Shown here: piece by piece, positions 46,358 to 55,523 of the stretch
Numbering within the stretch: the stretch's first letter is position 1
Layout: every line of letters begins with the position of its first letter
Source: Pseudomonadota bacterium
GTDB taxonomy: Bacteria > Desulfobacterota > Desulfovibrionia > Desulfovibrionales > Desulfovibrionaceae
Assembly (NCBI GenBank): GCA_023403845.1
Contig: JAEYDL010000020.1
Span: forward strand, 124,001 to 188,000
Length of the DNA: 64,000 bases
Reading direction: 5' to 3'
Translations under genes and position numbers: made by a program
Notes under the pieces: generated by a model
What the model was told of the DNA's origin: nothing
Databases searched by the model: none
Seen by the model: only the letters and a program-made list of their open reading frames with translations

Positions 46358-47124
46358 GCCTTTTCTCCCCCCGTGCCGGAAACGGCCTGCTCCGCGAGAG
46401 CGAGCTGCCATTTGCACAGGGCATTGAACAGGTTTTTTTTGAGCATCTTGTCATCGCCGTGCAGGGTTCTGATTCTGTCATGAAAGACGGCGCGGTTGCT
46501 GTGTCCCGCCGAGGGACAGGGGTTGTCCCAGACCACAAGTCCCCATTGCCGGGCGGCCCGGATGATGTCGGCCTTTTCCACCAGCAGCATGGGGCGGATG
46601 ACCATCAGCTCGCCCCGGAAGAAGGAGTCGGCCATCTTCATGCCGTCCACGCGTCCGTTCTGGATCATGTTCATGAAAAACGTGGTGACGAGATCATCCG
46701 CGTTGTGCCCGAAGGCCAGATGGGTCAATCCGTACTGCCGGCACAGTTCGAAGAGGCGGGTTCTGCGCAGCATGGCACAGTAGAAGCATGCGGAATTTTT
46801 TCTGTTTTCCGAGGAGTGCCCGCGTGGGCCGAAATCCGTGACCTCGACGTGGCCGGCCACCCCGTACCGTCCGAGATAGTCGATGAGGGGCTGATGGTTG
46901 GCGGGATCGAATCCGGGGTTCAGATGCAGGGCCATGATGTCGTAGCGAAAGGGCACGATGCGCTGGCGGCGGCGCAGCACTTCGAGCATGACCCAGCTGT
47001 CCACGCCGCCGGACACGGCGACGCCGATACGGGCTCCGGGGTGAATCATGCCCGCCCGCTGCATGGCCTTGCCCGCACTTCTGATGCAGACCTGCTGGGC
47101 GTAGGTGAGCTTGTCTTTTCCCAT
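46354..47124 (-). CDS. TtcA-like PP-loop ATPase (tRNA thiolation family)
   Basis: A 256-residue adenine-nucleotide alpha-hydrolase. The PP-loop is [25 protein letters not shown] pair of cysteines about residue 112 is as in the Fe-S cluster site of TtcA and relatives, followed by [16 protein letters not shown]. TtcA makes 2-thiocytidine at tRNA position 32. The third cluster cysteine would be in [10 protein letters not shown]. The sequence is typical of the TtcA/TilS-related group, but a true TtcA assignment needs a tree. It is one base from nspC and overlaps the acyltransferase gene, so the three are likely co-transcribed. Confidence 0.82.
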   Translation of the reverse strand: MGKDKLTYAQQVCIRSAGKAMQRAGMIHPGARIGVAVSGGVDSWVMLEVLRRRQRIVPFRYDIMALHLNPGFDPANHQPLIDYLGRYGVAGHVEVTDFGPRGHSSENRKNSACFYCAMLRRTRLFELCRQYGLTHLAFGHNADDLVTTFFMNMIQNGRVDGMKMADSFFRGELMVIRPMLLVEKADIIRAARQWGLVVWDNPCPSAGHSNRAVFHDRIRTLHGDDKMLKKNLFNALCKWQLALAEQAVSGTGGEKA

Positions 47125-47125
47125 A

Positions 47126-48301
47126 TCAGGACAACCGCGTCTTGAAGTCTTCGTAGGAGAATTCCCGGACCATCCGCACGGCGTCCGTTTTCGGATTCCA
47201 GCGGGCGATGGAGGGCAGACGCAGTCCGTTGAAGGTGGTGGTCTTCACCATGCTGTAGATGGCCATGTCGGTGAACATGATTCGATCGCCGGGCCTGAGA
47301 GGCTCGTCAAAGGCATATTCGCCGATAACGTCTCCGGCGAGGCAGGACTTTCCGGCCAGCCGGAAGGCATGCCGCTTTTCTCCCGGCTGACCGGAACCGA
47401 CCACAAACGGCCTGTAAGGCATTTCAAGCACATCAGGCATATGCGCGGAGGCCGACGTATCGAGAATCGCGATGGGCATGTCCGCCTCGATCACGTCCAG
47501 CACTGTGGCCACGAGCACGCCTGCATCGAGCGCTACGGCTTCGCCGGGTTCAAGGTAGACCTGAACATCGTATCGGTCGCGTACCCGTTCGATACAGCGG
47601 CAGAGCAGATCGAGATCATATCCTTCCTTCGTGATGTGGTGTCCGCCACCGAAGTTCATCCATCGCATTCCCTTGAGGTATTTGCCGAAGCTGGCTTCAA
47701 AGACGTCGAGGGTCCTGGCCAGTGCATCGGCACCCTGTTCGCACAGGGTGTGGAAATGAAGGCCGCTGATGCCGTCGAGAGCGTCAGGCTCGAAGTGGCT
47801 CAGTCGCACGCCGAGGCGCGATCCCGGCGCACAGGGGTTGTAGATGCCTACGGCGCCTTCGGAATGTTCGGGATTGACCCGGATGCCGCATTCGACGGGC
47901 GTCGCCCGGCTGGCGTTCGCTTCAAGAATCAGCCCCCGGAATCGTTTCCACTGATGGAAGGAATTGAACAGAATGTGATCCGCATGGTCGAGCAGGGAGC
48001 GCAGATCGTCTTCGCTGTAGCCGGCGGCGAATGCGTGAACCTCGCCGCCGAAATGTTCGCGCGCAAGGCGGGCTTCGTCAGGAGAGCTGGCGCAGCAGCC
48101 GTACAGCGGTCCGTCCGCTGCGCGGGAAAGAAGCGGAAAGACGTCCCACATGGCGAAGCATTTGAGGGCGAGCAGAATCTTAGCGCCGGTGCGGCGCTGT
48201 ACTTCGTCGAGAATGGCCGCATTGGCCCTGAGCCTGCCTTCGTCGACGACGAAGCAGGGCGAGGGAAAGCGGGAAGGATCGGGATAGGTCATGGTCTGCA
48301 T
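47126..48301 (-). CDS. nspC: Carboxynorspermidine/carboxyspermidine decarboxylase
   Basis: About 391 residues; ATG at 48301 or 48292, neither with a strong ribosome site. This is a fold-III PLP decarboxylase of the alanine-racemase/ODC superfamily. The PLP lysine is in KILLALKCFAMW, the phosphate-binding glycines in MNFGGGHHITKEGYD, and the catalytic-loop residues in VYLEPGEAVALDAG. The C-terminal block FTDMAIYSMVKTTTFNGL is characteristic of NspC. It completes spermidine or norspermidine synthesis from carboxylated precursors, the route used where S-adenosylmethionine decarboxylase is missing. Its usual partner dehydrogenase is not in this window. Confidence 0.93.
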   Translation of the reverse strand: MQTMTYPDPSRFPSPCFVVDEGRLRANAAILDEVQRRTGAKILLALKCFAMWDVFPLLSRAADGPLYGCCASSPDEARLAREHFGGEVHAFAAGYSEDDLRSLLDHADHILFNSFHQWKRFRGLILEANASRATPVECGIRVNPEHSEGAVGIYNPCAPGSRLGVRLSHFEPDALDGISGLHFHTLCEQGADALARTLDVFEASFGKYLKGMRWMNFGGGHHITKEGYDLDLLCRCIERVRDRYDVQVYLEPGEAVALDAGVLVATVLDVIEADMPIAILDTSASAHMPDVLEMPYRPFVVGSGQPGEKRHAFRLAGKSCLAGDVIGEYAFDEPLRPGDRIMFTDMAIYSMVKTTTFNGLRLPSIARWNPKTDAVRMVREFSYEDFKTRLS

Positions 48302-48475
48302 GGGGTTGAGGTCCGAAGGAAGATAAAGAGTAGGTTTTGTCGTGGTGGAAGTGAAGAGACAAACGTGAAGAAAACCGCATTTTGTTCGAAAAGGGAAGAG
48401 TCTCTTCTGACCGGGGAATTCGTCCTGTTGCGGTGTTTCTGTCTTGAGGGACACGGGACCGGAACGAGGCAGTCT

Positions 48476-49117
48476 CTATTTTCGGGTTCCGGCGGCGTGC
48501 GGACAGAATCCGGCCATTTCGCATTCTTCGCAGAGCGGTCTGCGCGCGTCGCACACATGCCGGCCGAACCAGACCAGCCTGTGGTTGACGTTGCCCCATT
48601 CCTCCCGGGGAAAGAGCTTCATGAGATCCTGTTCGATATCCACAGGATCGGTATGCTCCGTCAGCCCGAGGCGTCCGGAAATCCGCTTGACGTGGGTGTC
48701 CACGGCCAGTCCCTCATTGATGCCGTAGCCGCCCCAGAGGACCACGTTGGCCGTCTTGCGGGCGACGCCCGGAATCTGGATCAGTTCTTCCATGGTCCGG
48801 GGCGTCTCGCCGCCGAACTTGTCCCTGACCATACGCCCGGCCGCGATGATATGTTTGGCCTTGTTGCGATAGAAGCCGGTGGGTCTGACCACTTCCTTCA
48901 CCTCGGCGAGGTCCGCTTCCGCCAGTTCGGCCGGACCGGGCCAGCGCCGGAACAGCTCGGGAGTGACTTCGTTCACCCTCTTGTCCGTACACTGGGCGGC
49001 AAGAATGGTGGCGATCATGAGTTCCCACGGGCTGCAGGCCTCAAGATGGGTTTCGGGATGAGGATAACGTTGCTTGAGCAGTTCGAGAACCTTGTGGGCG
49101 CGTTGTTTCGGGGTCAT
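48476..49117 (-). CDS. nth: Endonuclease III
   Basis: A 213-residue base-excision-repair glycosylase/AP lyase that removes oxidised pyrimidines. The helix-hairpin-helix IPGVARKTANVVL carries the catalytic Lys, and VDTHVKRISGRLGL carries the catalytic Asp. The C-terminal 4Fe-4S site follows the C-x6-C-x2-C-x5-C spacing in CDARRPLCEECEMAGFC. The length is standard. It lies 175 bases upstream of nspC on the same strand and is divergent from cutA. Confidence 0.96.
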   Translation of the reverse strand: MTPKQRAHKVLELLKQRYPHPETHLEACSPWELMIATILAAQCTDKRVNEVTPELFRRWPGPAELAEADLAEVKEVVRPTGFYRNKAKHIIAAGRMVRDKFGGETPRTMEELIQIPGVARKTANVVLWGGYGINEGLAVDTHVKRISGRLGLTEHTDPVDIEQDLMKLFPREEWGNVNHRLVWFGRHVCDARRPLCEECEMAGFCPHAAGTRK

Positions 49118-49209
49118 GTTTCTTCCTTTGATCTTTGAGTCTGAAACGGCTATCCTTCCCGCCGTGTTTCCATTGCGATGACGCCGGGTTCCGGCAAGCG
49201 GGAGGTGTT

Positions 49210-49533
49210 ATGGCCCTGTTCGTGTATATGACCGCCGCCGACGAGGCGGAGGCCGGACGCATAGCCGACGATCTTGTGCGCCGGCGTCTGGCGGCCTGCG
49301 TGAATATTCTGCCGCCCATGCGTTCCGTGTACCTTTGGAAGGGGGAGATATGCAACTCCTCGGAAACGCCGCTCATCGCCAAGACCGATGATGACGGTTT
49401 CGACGCCTTGGCCGCGCGGGTGCGTGAACTGCACAGCTACGAGACTCCCTGCATCGTGGCGCTTCCCATCGCGCGTGGGACGCCTGATTTTTTGGCATGG
49501 ATAACTGAATCAACCCATCCCACGGAGGAATAA
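49210..49533 (+). CDS. cutA: CutA1-type divalent-ion tolerance protein
   Basis: About 107 residues from the ATG at 49210 (GGAGG four bases upstream); the longer frame has no site. The ferredoxin-like trimeric CutA fold shows in LFVYMTAADEAEAGRIADDL, RLAACVNILPPMRSVYLWKG and the typical SYETPCIVALPI. CutA affects tolerance of copper and other divalent metals in E. coli by an unclear mechanism. It is followed with no gap by the PfkB-family gene (stop directly adjoining the next ATG), so the two are coupled. Confidence 0.92.
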   Translation: MALFVYMTAADEAEAGRIADDLVRRRLAACVNILPPMRSVYLWKGEICNSSETPLIAKTDDDGFDALAARVRELHSYETPCIVALPIARGTPDFLAWITESTHPTEE

Positions 49534-50481
49534 ATGTCCATTTATGTAGCCGGTTCGATGGCCTTTGACCGCATCATGACGTTCAAGGACCGCTTCTCCG
49601 ATCATATTCTCGCCGACAAGCTGCACATCCTCAACGTCAGCTTTCTTATCGACAGCCTTGTCGAGAAGCGCGGCGGCTGCGCCGGAAACATTGCCTATAC
49701 ACTGTCCCTGATGGGTGAAAAGCCTCTCATTCTGGCTACGGTGGGCAAGAATTTCGGCGAGTACGGGACCTATCTCGAATCGCTTGGTCTGTCGCTGGAA
49801 GGCATCCGCGTCATGCCTGACGAGTTTACGGCCGGGTGCACGCTGATTACCGATCGCGACAACAACCAGATCAATGGATTCCACCCCGCGGCTATGGGGT
49901 ATCCCTGTCTGTACGCCTTCCCTCATGTCGACGCGCGGACGGACTGGGGCATCGTTTCGCCGAGCAACCTTGAGGACATGAAGGTTCTGCCACGGACGTT
50001 CCGGGAAAAGGGAATCCGGTACATCTTTGATCCCGGCCAGCAGATTCCCGCACTTGCCGGGGACGAACTGCTCGACGCCGTAACCGGTTCCGCCCTGCTT
50101 GTGACCAACGATTACGAACTGGAAATGATTTGCAAGAAGACCGGCCGTACGCAGGCCGAACTTCTTGCCCTGACCGGAGGCATCATCACCACGCTTGGCG
50201 AGCGGGGATCCGTGGTGCGTTGCGAAGGCAGGGAAGAGGGCGTGGGCGTGGCTGCTCCTCTTGTTGTGGCCGATCCCACCGGCGCGGGCGATTCCTTCCG
50301 TTCCGGTCTGCTCAAGGGACTGGTGCACGGCGTGGACGTGTTCGCCTCGGCGCGGCTTGGAGCGACATGCGCCAGCTACTGCATCGAACACCACGGCACC
50401 CAGGAACATACGTTCGCCTATGCGGACTTCGCGGCCAGACACCGGGCCGCTTTCGGTGAAGAACCCACCGTCCGCTGGTAA
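49534..50481 (+). CDS. PfkB-family carbohydrate/nucleoside kinase
   Basis: A 315-residue ribokinase-fold kinase. The substrate-binding Gly-Gly motif is in EKRGGCAGNIAYTLSLMG, and the second PfkB signature with catalytic Asp is VADPTGAGDSFRSGLL. The CAGNIAY segment resembles adenosine-kinase-like members. Phosphorylation of adenosine, ribose or a related sugar is possible but not resolved. The ribosome site GGAGG lies within the end of cutA. The membrane-anchored protein gene follows 11 bases later. Confidence 0.9.
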   Translation: MSIYVAGSMAFDRIMTFKDRFSDHILADKLHILNVSFLIDSLVEKRGGCAGNIAYTLSLMGEKPLILATVGKNFGEYGTYLESLGLSLEGIRVMPDEFTAGCTLITDRDNNQINGFHPAAMGYPCLYAFPHVDARTDWGIVSPSNLEDMKVLPRTFREKGIRYIFDPGQQIPALAGDELLDAVTGSALLVTNDYELEMICKKTGRTQAELLALTGGIITTLGERGSVVRCEGREEGVGVAAPLVVADPTGAGDSFRSGLLKGLVHGVDVFASARLGATCASYCIEHHGTQEHTFAYADFAARHRAAFGEEPTVRW

Positions 50482-50492
50482 ACGGAGGAATC

Positions 50493-51233
50493 ATGATCAG
50501 GATCATCGTTCCCCTCGTCATCATCATGATCGGCGCGGTGATCGTCTTTTCCGTCCTGCGGGGGGGCGGACTCATCCGCGGTGTGGCGGATGGCCTGTTT
50601 GTTTCCCCGGCTCGTCCGTCTGTGGCCGTAGTCCCGGCCAGAGGCTTCGAGCTGACGGATACGGCACGGGTTGTCCTTTCTCCCCGGGTGCAGGGAAGCG
50701 GACTGCAGAGCACTTCCGTTCCCGTCACATATGCTCTGTTTCGGCATGAGGGAGAAGCGGGGCCGGGCCGTCTGCTTGTCCTGCTGGCCATATCGGATAC
50801 GGATCGGATGGAGTGGCCAGTTCGGCCTGATGCCGTTTTTCCTTCATTCCGGCAGCGCTCCGTCACTATCGACGGAGAGGAAGGTATTGCCGAAACGTTT
50901 GTTCTGCCGGAGAGGAGCGATCCCTGGCGGAGGGAGGCATCATCCGTCCGGAACGGAGAGAGCCTCGTCAGGCGGTTCACGTTCCTGCTCTGGTTCCGCA
51001 AGGCCAAGCTGATCGTGGAATATCGCGAGCCGTTGCCTTCCTCTTCTCTTCCTCTGGAGGACAATCTTCCTCTGCTGGCCGCATTTGAGGGACGCGCGAG
51101 AGACGCCTTCGCCCTGCGCAGCGGGGATGGGCTGGCCAGACCCGACAGGCAGCCGCCCTATCCTCCGGAAAGCGTCAGCCGGCGGGAGCTGACCCGTTAT
51201 ATCGGGGAGCTTTGGGAGAATTCCCCGAAATAA
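50493..51233 (+). CDS. Membrane-anchored hypothetical protein
   Basis: A 246-residue protein with one N-terminal hydrophobic segment (RIIVPLVIIMIGAVIVFSVL), probably an uncleaved anchor, and a soluble domain outside the membrane. I do not recognise the domain. There are no cysteines or metal motifs, and alternating beta-type segments such as FTFLLWFRKAKLIVEYREPL. It is third in the cutA-PfkB unit by close spacing and ends just before the bidirectional hairpin at 51271. The functional link to its neighbours is unclear. Confidence 0.75.
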   Translation: MIRIIVPLVIIMIGAVIVFSVLRGGGLIRGVADGLFVSPARPSVAVVPARGFELTDTARVVLSPRVQGSGLQSTSVPVTYALFRHEGEAGPGRLLVLLAISDTDRMEWPVRPDAVFPSFRQRSVTIDGEEGIAETFVLPERSDPWRREASSVRNGESLVRRFTFLLWFRKAKLIVEYREPLPSSSLPLEDNLPLLAAFEGRARDAFALRSGDGLARPDRQPPYPPESVSRRELTRYIGELWENSPK

Positions 51234-51270
51234 TGTTCTGCATGCGGCCTTGTTCCGTGGCGGCAAACAG

Positions 51271-51319
51271 AAGCCCGCACCCGGTCATGGGAAGGTATCC
51301 CCGCCGGATGCGGGCTTTT
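51271..51319. terminator. Convergent terminator
   Basis: AAGCCCGCA (51271-51279) pairs with TGCGGGCTT (51309-51317) with an inner CCGG pairing. It ends in TTTT on the plus strand and starts with GAAAA-type bases for minus. It lies between convergent genes and may serve both. Confidence 0.7.
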
Positions 51320-51336
51320 CAATTATTCTCGTGAGG

Positions 51337-51840
51337 TCAGATCTGGCGTTTTCTGATGCGGCGCTTGCCGGTCAGTTCCGTGATTTTCAGGCGGATGATG
51401 TCGACCTTGTCCACATAGCCCTGAGCATAGGCCAGCGCGCTTTCGGCGTATTCGGGAGAGTACCGGGCTCCCAGCATGAGCAGGGCCCGCATTTTGGCTT
51501 CCGTATCCTCCAGCAGATCTACGGGACCGGAAACCATGACGCTGGAGTATTCGGTAGAGAATTTTTCGGGAATGGTCCGTACGTCCGTGACGACGGTACA
51601 GTGGGCGGGGAGATCTGTTTCCTGATGGGCGGCAATGCAGTCGAGCTTGCGCCCCACGCCGCGGGCGGCGTGAAAGAGAAGCGTCTGTTCCGTTTCGTCA
51701 AGAACGAAGGAAAGAGGAACACCGTAGGGTTCTCCATCGGGATCGATAAGGGACAACACGGCATAATCGGCGCGTTTGAGAATGGACAGAGCCTGTTCCC
51801 GGGAGGTTTGACGCTCGGAACGGCGCATGGGATGGCGCAT
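51337..51840 (-). CDS. NimA-like pyridoxamine-phosphate-oxidase-fold flavoprotein
   Basis: A 167-residue split-barrel flavoprotein. The N-terminal motif SREQALSILKRADYAVLSLI, then PYGVPLSFVLDE, a LLFHAARGVGRKLD segment and the GPVDLLEDTEAKMRALLML region place it with the 5-nitroimidazole-resistance (NimA) subgroup. Members bind FMN or haem. Antibiotic resistance is not implied by homology alone. The gene follows dnaK on the same strand, with a ten-base G run (51975-51984) in the gap. Confidence 0.85.
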   Translation of the reverse strand: MRHPMRRSERQTSREQALSILKRADYAVLSLIDPDGEPYGVPLSFVLDETEQTLLFHAARGVGRKLDCIAAHQETDLPAHCTVVTDVRTIPEKFSTEYSSVMVSGPVDLLEDTEAKMRALLMLGARYSPEYAESALAYAQGYVDKVDIIRLKITELTGKRRIRKRQI

Positions 51841-51974
51841 GATGGAGACTCCTGAAAGCAGGATTGAAGTTTGGGGCGGGGCCTTTGAATCTGATGGTCT
51901 TCCCGAACGGCTGGAACGGACGCAGCCCGGCGGGACTCATCAGGAGTAGACACGTTTCCAGGGAGACGTCAAGC

Positions 51975-51984
51975 GGGGGGGGGG
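51975..51984. repeat. Ten-base homopolymeric G tract
   Basis: Ten consecutive G between the nimA-like gene and dnaK, 135 bases upstream of the former. Runs of this length can slip during replication and change promoter spacing. I cannot show that here. Confidence 0.9.
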
Positions 51985-52013
51985 AGCTGGTGAAATCCCG
52001 CGGCGCATACAGG

Positions 52014-52043
52014 AAACCGCCCGGAGCGGGCGGCTCCGGGCGG
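52014..52043 (-). terminator. GC-rich hairpin after dnaK
   Basis: CCGCCCGGAG pairs perfectly with CTCCGGGCGG across seven bases. Read on minus it is followed by TTTCC. It lies about 27 bases after the dnaK stop and probably ends that transcript. Confidence 0.7.
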
Positions 52044-52069
52044 CAACCAGTGAGGCGAGAGGAGAGGCT

Positions 52070-53980
52070 TTATTTGGATTCGGTAAAGTCGGCGTCGATA
52101 ACGTCGTCATCGGGCTTCTTGCCACCGGCGGTTCCCGTTCCGGCTCCGGGCTGGGCGCCTTCGGCCCCGGGCTGTCCCTGAGCCTGCGAGTAGAGCTGTT
52201 CGGCCAGTTTGTGCGAAGCCTGGGCGAGTTCTTCGGAAGCCTTCTTGATGGCCGCCACGTCTTCGCCTTCGGCCAGCTTGCGCAGAGAAGCGATCTTGCC
52301 TTCAATATCGCTCTTGACCGCGGCATCGAGCTTGTCACCGAGATCCTTGATGGATTTTTCCGTGCCGTAGATCAGGCCGTCGGCCTGGTTACGGGCTTCG
52401 ATGAGTTCCTGTTTCTTCTTGTCCTCGGAAGCGTTGGCTTCGGCTTCCTTGACCAGTTTTTCGATATCTTCCTTGGACAGGCCGGAGGAAGCCGTGATTT
52501 GAATGGACTGTTCCTTACCGGTGCCGAGATCCTTGGCGGATACGTTCACGATGCCGTTGGCGTCGATATTGAAGGCTACTTCAATCTGCGGCACGCCGCG
52601 GGGTGCCGGCGGAATACCGGTCAGATCGAAGCGGGCCAGAGTCATGTTGTCGGCGGCCATGGGCCGTTCGCCCTGCAGCACGTGAATGGACACGGATGGC
52701 TGATTGTCGGCGGCCGTCGTAAAGGTCTGGCTCTTCCGGGTAGGAATGGTCGTATTGCGGTCGATAAGCTTGGTGAACACGCCGCCCATGGTTTCGATGC
52801 CGAGGGAAAGCGGGGTCACGTCGAGCAGCAGCACGTCCTTCACATCGCCCGCGAGAATGCCGCCCTGAATGGCTGCGCCCATGGCGACCACCTCATCGGG
52901 GTTCACGGATCTGTTGGGTTCCTTGCCGAAGAATTCGGCCACCTTTTTCTGGACGAGAGGCATACGGGTCATGCCGCCCACGAGCAGAACCTCGTCGATG
53001 TCGGAAGCCTGAAGACCGGCGTCGGCCAGAGCCTTGCGGCAGGGTTCCATGGACTTGTCCACCAGATCCATGACCAGCTGTTCAAGTTTAGCCCTGGAGA
53101 GCTTGACCAGAAGGTGCTTGGGACCGTTCTGATCCGCCGTGATGAACGGCAGATTTATTTCGGACTCCATGGACGTGGACAGTTCTTTCTTGGCGGCTTC
53201 GGCGGCGTCCTTCAGACGCTGCAGAGCCATGCTGTCCTTGGACAGATCAATGCCCTGCTCTTTCTGGAATTCTTCCACAAGATAGTTGATGATCCGCTGG
53301 TCGAAGTCTTCGCCGCCAAGGAAGGTATCGCCGTTGGTGGCACGGACTTCGACGACGTTGTCGCCGACTTCGAGGATGGATACGTCGAACGTGCCGCCGC
53401 CGAGGTCGAAGACCACGATCTTTTCATTGGCCTTCTTGTCGAATCCGTAGGCGAGAGAAGCGGCGGTAGGTTCGTTGATGATGCGCTTCACTTCCAGACC
53501 GGCGATCTGGCCGGCGTCCTTGGTGGCCTGACGCTGGGCGTCGTTGAAGTAGGCCGGGACGGTGATGACGGCTTCGGTCACGGGTTCGCCGAGATAGGCT
53601 TCGGCGTCGGCCTTCAGCTTGCTCAGAATGGTCGCGGAAATTTCCTGCGGGGTGTACTGGTGCCCGTCGATTTCGACCATGGCTGCGCCATTGGCTCCGG
53701 CGACGATGGCGTAGGGAGCGTGCTGCTTCCAGTGTCTGACTTCTTCCGAGTCGGCCATGCGGCCCATAAGCCGCTTGACGGCGAACACGGTGCGCTTGGC
53801 GTTGGTGACAGCCTGCCGCTTGGCGGCGTCGCCGACCAGACGTTCCTTATCGGTAAACGCGACAACGGACGGGGTCGTACGACCGCCGTTGGGATTGGTG
53901 ATGCACTTCGGGTCCTTGCCTTCCATTACATAGACACAGCTGTTGGTCGTGCCGAGGTCGATTCCGATGATTTTGCCCAT
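52070..53980 (-). CDS. dnaK: Chaperone DnaK (Hsp70)
   Basis: A 636-residue Hsp70. The ATPase domain begins [20 protein letters not shown], with [20 protein letters not shown], the phosphate loop [12 protein letters not shown] and [12 protein letters not shown]. The substrate domain follows from about residue 390 and the C-terminus ends in the usual Gly-rich linker and [16 protein letters not shown] lies ahead of the ATG. It prevents aggregation and refolds proteins with DnaJ and GrpE, which are not adjacent here. The upstream region carries two copies of TTTTTACGCAT. I see no CIRCE element. Confidence 0.98.
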   Translation of the reverse strand: MGKIIGIDLGTTNSCVYVMEGKDPKCITNPNGGRTTPSVVAFTDKERLVGDAAKRQAVTNAKRTVFAVKRLMGRMADSEEVRHWKQHAPYAIVAGANGAAMVEIDGHQYTPQEISATILSKLKADAEAYLGEPVTEAVITVPAYFNDAQRQATKDAGQIAGLEVKRIINEPTAASLAYGFDKKANEKIVVFDLGGGTFDVSILEVGDNVVEVRATNGDTFLGGEDFDQRIINYLVEEFQKEQGIDLSKDSMALQRLKDAAEAAKKELSTSMESEINLPFITADQNGPKHLLVKLSRAKLEQLVMDLVDKSMEPCRKALADAGLQASDIDEVLLVGGMTRMPLVQKKVAEFFGKEPNRSVNPDEVVAMGAAIQGGILAGDVKDVLLLDVTPLSLGIETMGGVFTKLIDRNTTIPTRKSQTFTTAADNQPSVSIHVLQGERPMAADNMTLARFDLTGIPPAPRGVPQIEVAFNIDANGIVNVSAKDLGTGKEQSIQITASSGLSKEDIEKLVKEAEANASEDKKKQELIEARNQADGLIYGTEKSIKDLGDKLDAAVKSDIEGKIASLRKLAEGEDVAAIKKASEELAQASHKLAEQLYSQAQGQPGAEGAQPGAGTGTAGGKKPDDDVIDADFTESK

Positions 53981-54088
53981 TTGTATATTCCTCCTCGCGG
54001 CTCACACCCTGAAAAAGAGGTGATGATTTCGTGTTTGAACTGTAAATAAGGCATACTGGAATCTCGTCCAGAGGGGATGCGCATATTT

Positions 54089-54148
54089 TTTTTACGCATG
54101 AGTCGGGAAACAGATTTTTTCTAAAATAAAAAGTATGTTTTTACGCAT
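54089..54148. repeat. Two direct repeats between dnaK and the carboxypeptidase gene
   Basis: TTTTTACGCAT occurs at 54089-54099 and 54138-54148, 49 bases apart, in the AT-rich divergent promoter region. They could be a regulator's sites or promoter fragments. The sequence alone does not decide. Confidence 0.6.
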
Positions 54149-54287
54149 AATTATAGATAGCAATGTTCACCGGTTCATATGCTTAGAAATACGGGCATTT
54201 CCCTTGTGTTTGGGGCGGGACCGGCATAAAATGCGTTTTTTGTCGGTCACGTGCATTCTCTCCGCAGCCCTTCTCAGCGAGTGCTTC

Positions 54288-55319
54288 ATGCCCAGATTTC
54301 GTTTTTTTCTGATGAGTCCCCTGAAAATCCTGCTTGTCGCCGGATTTTTTTTTGCGGCTGCGGGCCTGATCGGGGTTCCGGCTGCTGAAGCGGCCAAGGC
54401 CATGCTGTTGATGGACGCATCCAGCGGCAGGATTCTGTACTCGCAGAACGCCGACAGGCGGATAGCCCCGGCCTCCCTGACCAAGGTCATGTCCATGTTC
54501 CTGGCGCTTGACGCTGTAAAGACAAAGAAGACAAGTCTTTCCAAAAAGGTAAAGGTCAGTCGCAGGGCCGCGGCTCAGGGCGGCTCGCGGATGGGGCTGA
54601 AGCGCGGGGAACGGGTATCGCTGCATCGGCTGCTCATGGGCATGGCTGTTTCTTCCGGCAACGACGCCTCCATGGCCGTAGCCGAACACATAGCCGGATC
54701 GGGAGAGAAGTTCGTCCGGCTCATGAACCACAAGGCCCGACAGCTGGGCATGCGTTCCACCACGTTCAAGACCCCCAACGGACTTCCCGCGCGGGGACAG
54801 GTCACCACGGCACGGGACATGGGAAAGCTGGCCCGCGCCTATTTGCGCGCCCATCCCTCATCCTTGCAAAAATATCACCGGGTCAAGGTGCTGCGGCATA
54901 ACGGGGCCGTGACGCGAAACAAGAATCCGCTGCTCGGTACCTGCAGCGGCGCGGACGGCCTGAAGACCGGCTGGGTGACCGCTTCCGGCTACAACATCAT
55001 TTCCACCGTGCGGCGGGGCAAGACGCGGCTCATCGCCGTTGTGCTCGGGGCTGACTCCGGGGCTGCCCGCAGCCAGGAGGTTCGAAAGCTCGTGGAGGCC
55101 GGCTTCACGGCCAAAAAACGGGGCGTATCCGTCGCCTCGGTTCTTTCCGGCAAGGCCCACGCAGGAAAAAAACAGTCCGGCAAGATTGCGCGCAAGTCTT
55201 CCGCGCAGGCCGCAACATCGCGCCAGACCGTCGTCCGGTCGCAGGAAAGGCGTGTTCAGGTCGAGAAGGCTTCGAGGAACAGGCAGACGGCGGCACGCCA
55301 CGCGCCTGCCCGCAGCTGA
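54288..55319 (+). CDS. D-alanyl-D-alanine carboxypeptidase (PBP5/6 family)
   Basis: About 343 residues from the ATG at 54288; ATGs at 54231, 54312 and 54135 are alternatives, since none has a strong ribosome site. A signal peptide (PLKILLVAGFFFAAAGLIGV, cleavage after Ala-Glu-Ala) precedes a penicillin-binding domain. The catalytic triad motifs are SLTK (Ser63, Lys66), SGND (Ser123, Asn125) and KTG (226-228). It trims the terminal D-Ala of peptidoglycan stem peptides. The C-terminus is a Lys/Arg/Ser/Gln-rich tail of about 75 residues where PBP5 would have a membrane-anchor domain. Confidence 0.88.
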   Translation: MPRFRFFLMSPLKILLVAGFFFAAAGLIGVPAAEAAKAMLLMDASSGRILYSQNADRRIAPASLTKVMSMFLALDAVKTKKTSLSKKVKVSRRAAAQGGSRMGLKRGERVSLHRLLMGMAVSSGNDASMAVAEHIAGSGEKFVRLMNHKARQLGMRSTTFKTPNGLPARGQVTTARDMGKLARAYLRAHPSSLQKYHRVKVLRHNGAVTRNKNPLLGTCSGADGLKTGWVTASGYNIISTVRRGKTRLIAVVLGADSGAARSQEVRKLVEAGFTAKKRGVSVASVLSGKAHAGKKQSGKIARKSSAQAATSRQTVVRSQERRVQVEKASRNRQTAARHAPARS

Positions 55320-55523
55320 CGTTTCTTGCGAGGATAACGGATCACCTTTTCCCGAGTCTGAGGGGACCCGTTGTGCGCGCCTCTGATCGGGAGAGCGTCC
55401 TTCCGGACAACCGCTGCATGTATCGGCACCCCGAAAACGGAGTTGAACCTGGCTTTACCTTGCAGGGCAAAACCGATAAAAACGGGAAACCACCGGTCTG
55501 GAATACCCTCACGAGGTTACGGC

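Noticed and set aside
47105..49138. 677-codon frame opposite nspC and nth
   Set aside because: Runs across two unrelated genes and the gap between them, with no ribosome site or domain.
52211..54049. 612-codon frame opposite dnaK
   Set aside because: Antisense frames to dnaK are a known artefact; no independent support.
54135..54287. Upstream extension of the D,D-carboxypeptidase frame to an ATG at 54135
   Set aside because: The extra 51 residues precede the signal peptide, have no homology and overlap the promoter repeats.
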